Shown here: one piece after another, positions 63,022-64,000 of the stretch
Layout of the letters: each line of letters begins with the position of its first letter
Position numbering within the stretch: position 1 is the first letter of the stretch
Assembly (NCBI RefSeq): GCF_006974105.1
Contig: NZ_CP036282.1
Coordinates: 1,364,001-1,428,000, forward strand
DNA length: 64,000 bases
DNA from: Rhodoferax aquaticus
GTDB lineage: Bacteria > Pseudomonadota > Gammaproteobacteria > Burkholderiales > Burkholderiaceae_C
Direction: 5' to 3'
The notes under the pieces: generated by a model
What the model was told of the DNA's origin: nothing
Databases searched by the model: none
The model's input: the letters and a program-made list of their open reading frames with translations, nothing else
Made by a program: the position numbers and the translations under genes

Positions 63022-64000
63022 GTGAAGGTTTTGATTGTCAAGCTGTCATCGCTCGGCGATGTGGTGCACGCCATGCCAGCGGTACAAGACTTGCGTCGCG
63101 CTTTGCCGGGAGTCACCGTAGACTGGGTGGTTGAACGTGCCTTTGCGCCCTTGGTGAGTCGCTGTGAAGGGGTGCGTCGCATCGTCCCTTGCGACCTCAG
63201 GCGCTGGCGCAAGGCCCTGTGGAGCGCGCAGACCCGCCAAGAATGGCGCGCTTTCAAAGCTGATCTTCAGCAAGAGCAGTACGACGCCGTCATTGATTTG
63301 CAAGGCTTGACCAAGTCTGCCTTGGTGGCATGGTTGGCGCGCTTGGCCCCCCATGGCAAGCGCTATGGCTTGGCCAATCAAACGGAAGGTTCTGGGTATG
63401 AAGCGCCGGCGCGCTGGGTGGCGCATACAGCCATCACGCTAGAGCCGCATGTGCATGCGGTACAACGTGCGCGGCTGCTGTGTGCAGAGGCCCTGGGCTA
63501 CGCAGTGGAAGGCCCACCGTTGTGTGGTCTAAAGCCAGGTGTACAAGCCGCTTTGCCGCCGGTGTCACTGCCTGCATTGGCACCTTTGTCGGTCAACAAG
63601 CACAATGCTTTTGCGCCAAGAATGCCGACGGTGGCCCTCGTGCATGGCACATCCAGAGCCGATAAGGCGTGGCCTCTGGACGCCTGGGTGGCCGTAGGGC
63701 AACGTTTGAACCACGCGGGCTTTACGGTCGCATTGGCGCACGGGTCTGTGGCTGAGCGCAAGACCAGTGAGTTGATTGCCGCGCAACTCGAACACACGTG
63801 GATGTGGCCCCTCATGCCCTTGGACAGCTTGGTGGACACCATGGCCCACTGCGCGGGTGTGATTGGGGTGGACAGCGGCTTAAGCCATGTGGCCGTGGCA
63901 TTGAACCTTGCCCATGTGCAGATTTACAACTTTGATACGGCGTGGCGCACCGGCCCCCAAAGCAGTCGCCAGCTCAGCGTGTTTGCAGCTCCACACCCTG
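63022..64000 (+). CDS. waaC: lipopolysaccharide heptosyltransferase I, 3' end cut by window edge
   Basis: About 326 residues are seen from a GTG at 63022 (MKVLIVKLSSLGDVVHAMPAVQDLRRALPGVTVDWVVE). This is the GT9 family start of WaaC. Later motifs are DLQGLTKSALVAWLARLAP, VALVHGTSRADKAWP and the donor-site VIGVDSGLSHVAVALN. It adds the first heptose to Kdo in the LPS inner core, using ADP-heptose at the cytoplasmic face. It follows manB by 11 bases. Confidence 0.93.
   Translation, partial: MKVLIVKLSSLGDVVHAMPAVQDLRRALPGVTVDWVVERAFAPLVSRCEGVRRIVPCDLRRWRKALWSAQTRQEWRAFKADLQQEQYDAVIDLQGLTKSALVAWLARLAPHGKRYGLANQTEGSGYEAPARWVAHTAITLEPHVHAVQRARLLCAEALGYAVEGPPLCGLKPGVQAALPPVSLPALAPLSVNKHNAFAPRMPTVALVHGTSRADKAWPLDAWVAVGQRLNHAGFTVALAHGSVAERKTSELIAAQLEHTWMWPLMPLDSLVDTMAHCAGVIGVDSGLSHVAVALNLAHVQIYNFDTAWRTGPQSSRQLSVFAAPHP

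Overview
The window looks like a chromosomal segment of a Comamonadaceae-type betaproteobacterium (Burkholderiales, close to Rhodoferax, Limnohabitans or Acidovorax). The evidence is gene content and order: folC-SPOR-cvpA-purF-metZ-gltX, an xdhAB/BMP-type ABC transporter/guaD purine cluster, a RhlE-type helicase, YajQ and PlsY. Dense, GC-rich, tightly packed coding also fits. No phage, transposase, CRISPR array or rRNA operon was seen.

Layout. 1-570: 5' end of a glutamine-synthetase-like gene (minus strand) with two dyad operators. 571-3100: few or no genes, then a small array of integron-like cassettes (AlbA_2 membrane protein, BrnT/BrnA toxin-antitoxin, DUF5519-like protein) separated by attC-like sites. 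3109-15295: purine uptake and catabolism: xdhB-xdhA, divergent LysR regulator, four-gene nucleoside/purine ABC transporter, adenine/adenosine deaminase, guanine deaminase. 15409-30300: housekeeping genes (dcd, HD-GYP, RhlE helicase, apaH, CNNM/CorC-like protein, YdcF, SEL1-repeat protein, BON lipoprotein, tRNA-Thr, fbp, pepN, HAD phosphatase, prfB with its programmed +1 frameshift). 30338-34350: ferric-iron ABC transporter with its three genes on alternating strands and a Fur-box-like site. 34535-38250: fragment of a solute-binding protein gene, alpha/beta hydrolase, acyl-CoA synthetase, glycine-rich protein. 38307-39695: a second cassette array (second BrnT/antitoxin pair, GIY-YIG protein) headed by the same ~230 bp repeat as the first. 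40000-64000: aldo/keto reductase, ybaK, plsY, murB, a hybrid kinase with a periplasmic partner, argG, ppnP, folC-SPOR-cvpA-purF-metZ-gltX, tRNA-Ala/Glu/Asp, DMT exporter, two alkylation-repair genes, phosphomannomutase and the start of heptosyltransferase I.

Two structures stand out. First, two cassette arrays 36 kb apart share a ~230 bp head sequence whose similarity stops exactly at GTTAG, the integron recombination core. The downstream genes begin a few bases after such cores and end inside attC-like hairpins. No integrase gene is visible. Second, a dispersed imperfectly palindromic element, 58 bp in its full form, occurs both between genes and inside protein-coding genes. The coding copies (acs twice, pepN, and probably folC) all lie in the same orientation and reading frame and encode a related peptide of the form IAxCAxxTGAxAQ. 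One intergenic copy supplies the stop codon of guaD. This resembles the protein-inserted palindromic elements of Rickettsia, but in a betaproteobacterium.

All calls come from reading the sequence and from knowledge of the families. No search or folding program was run.
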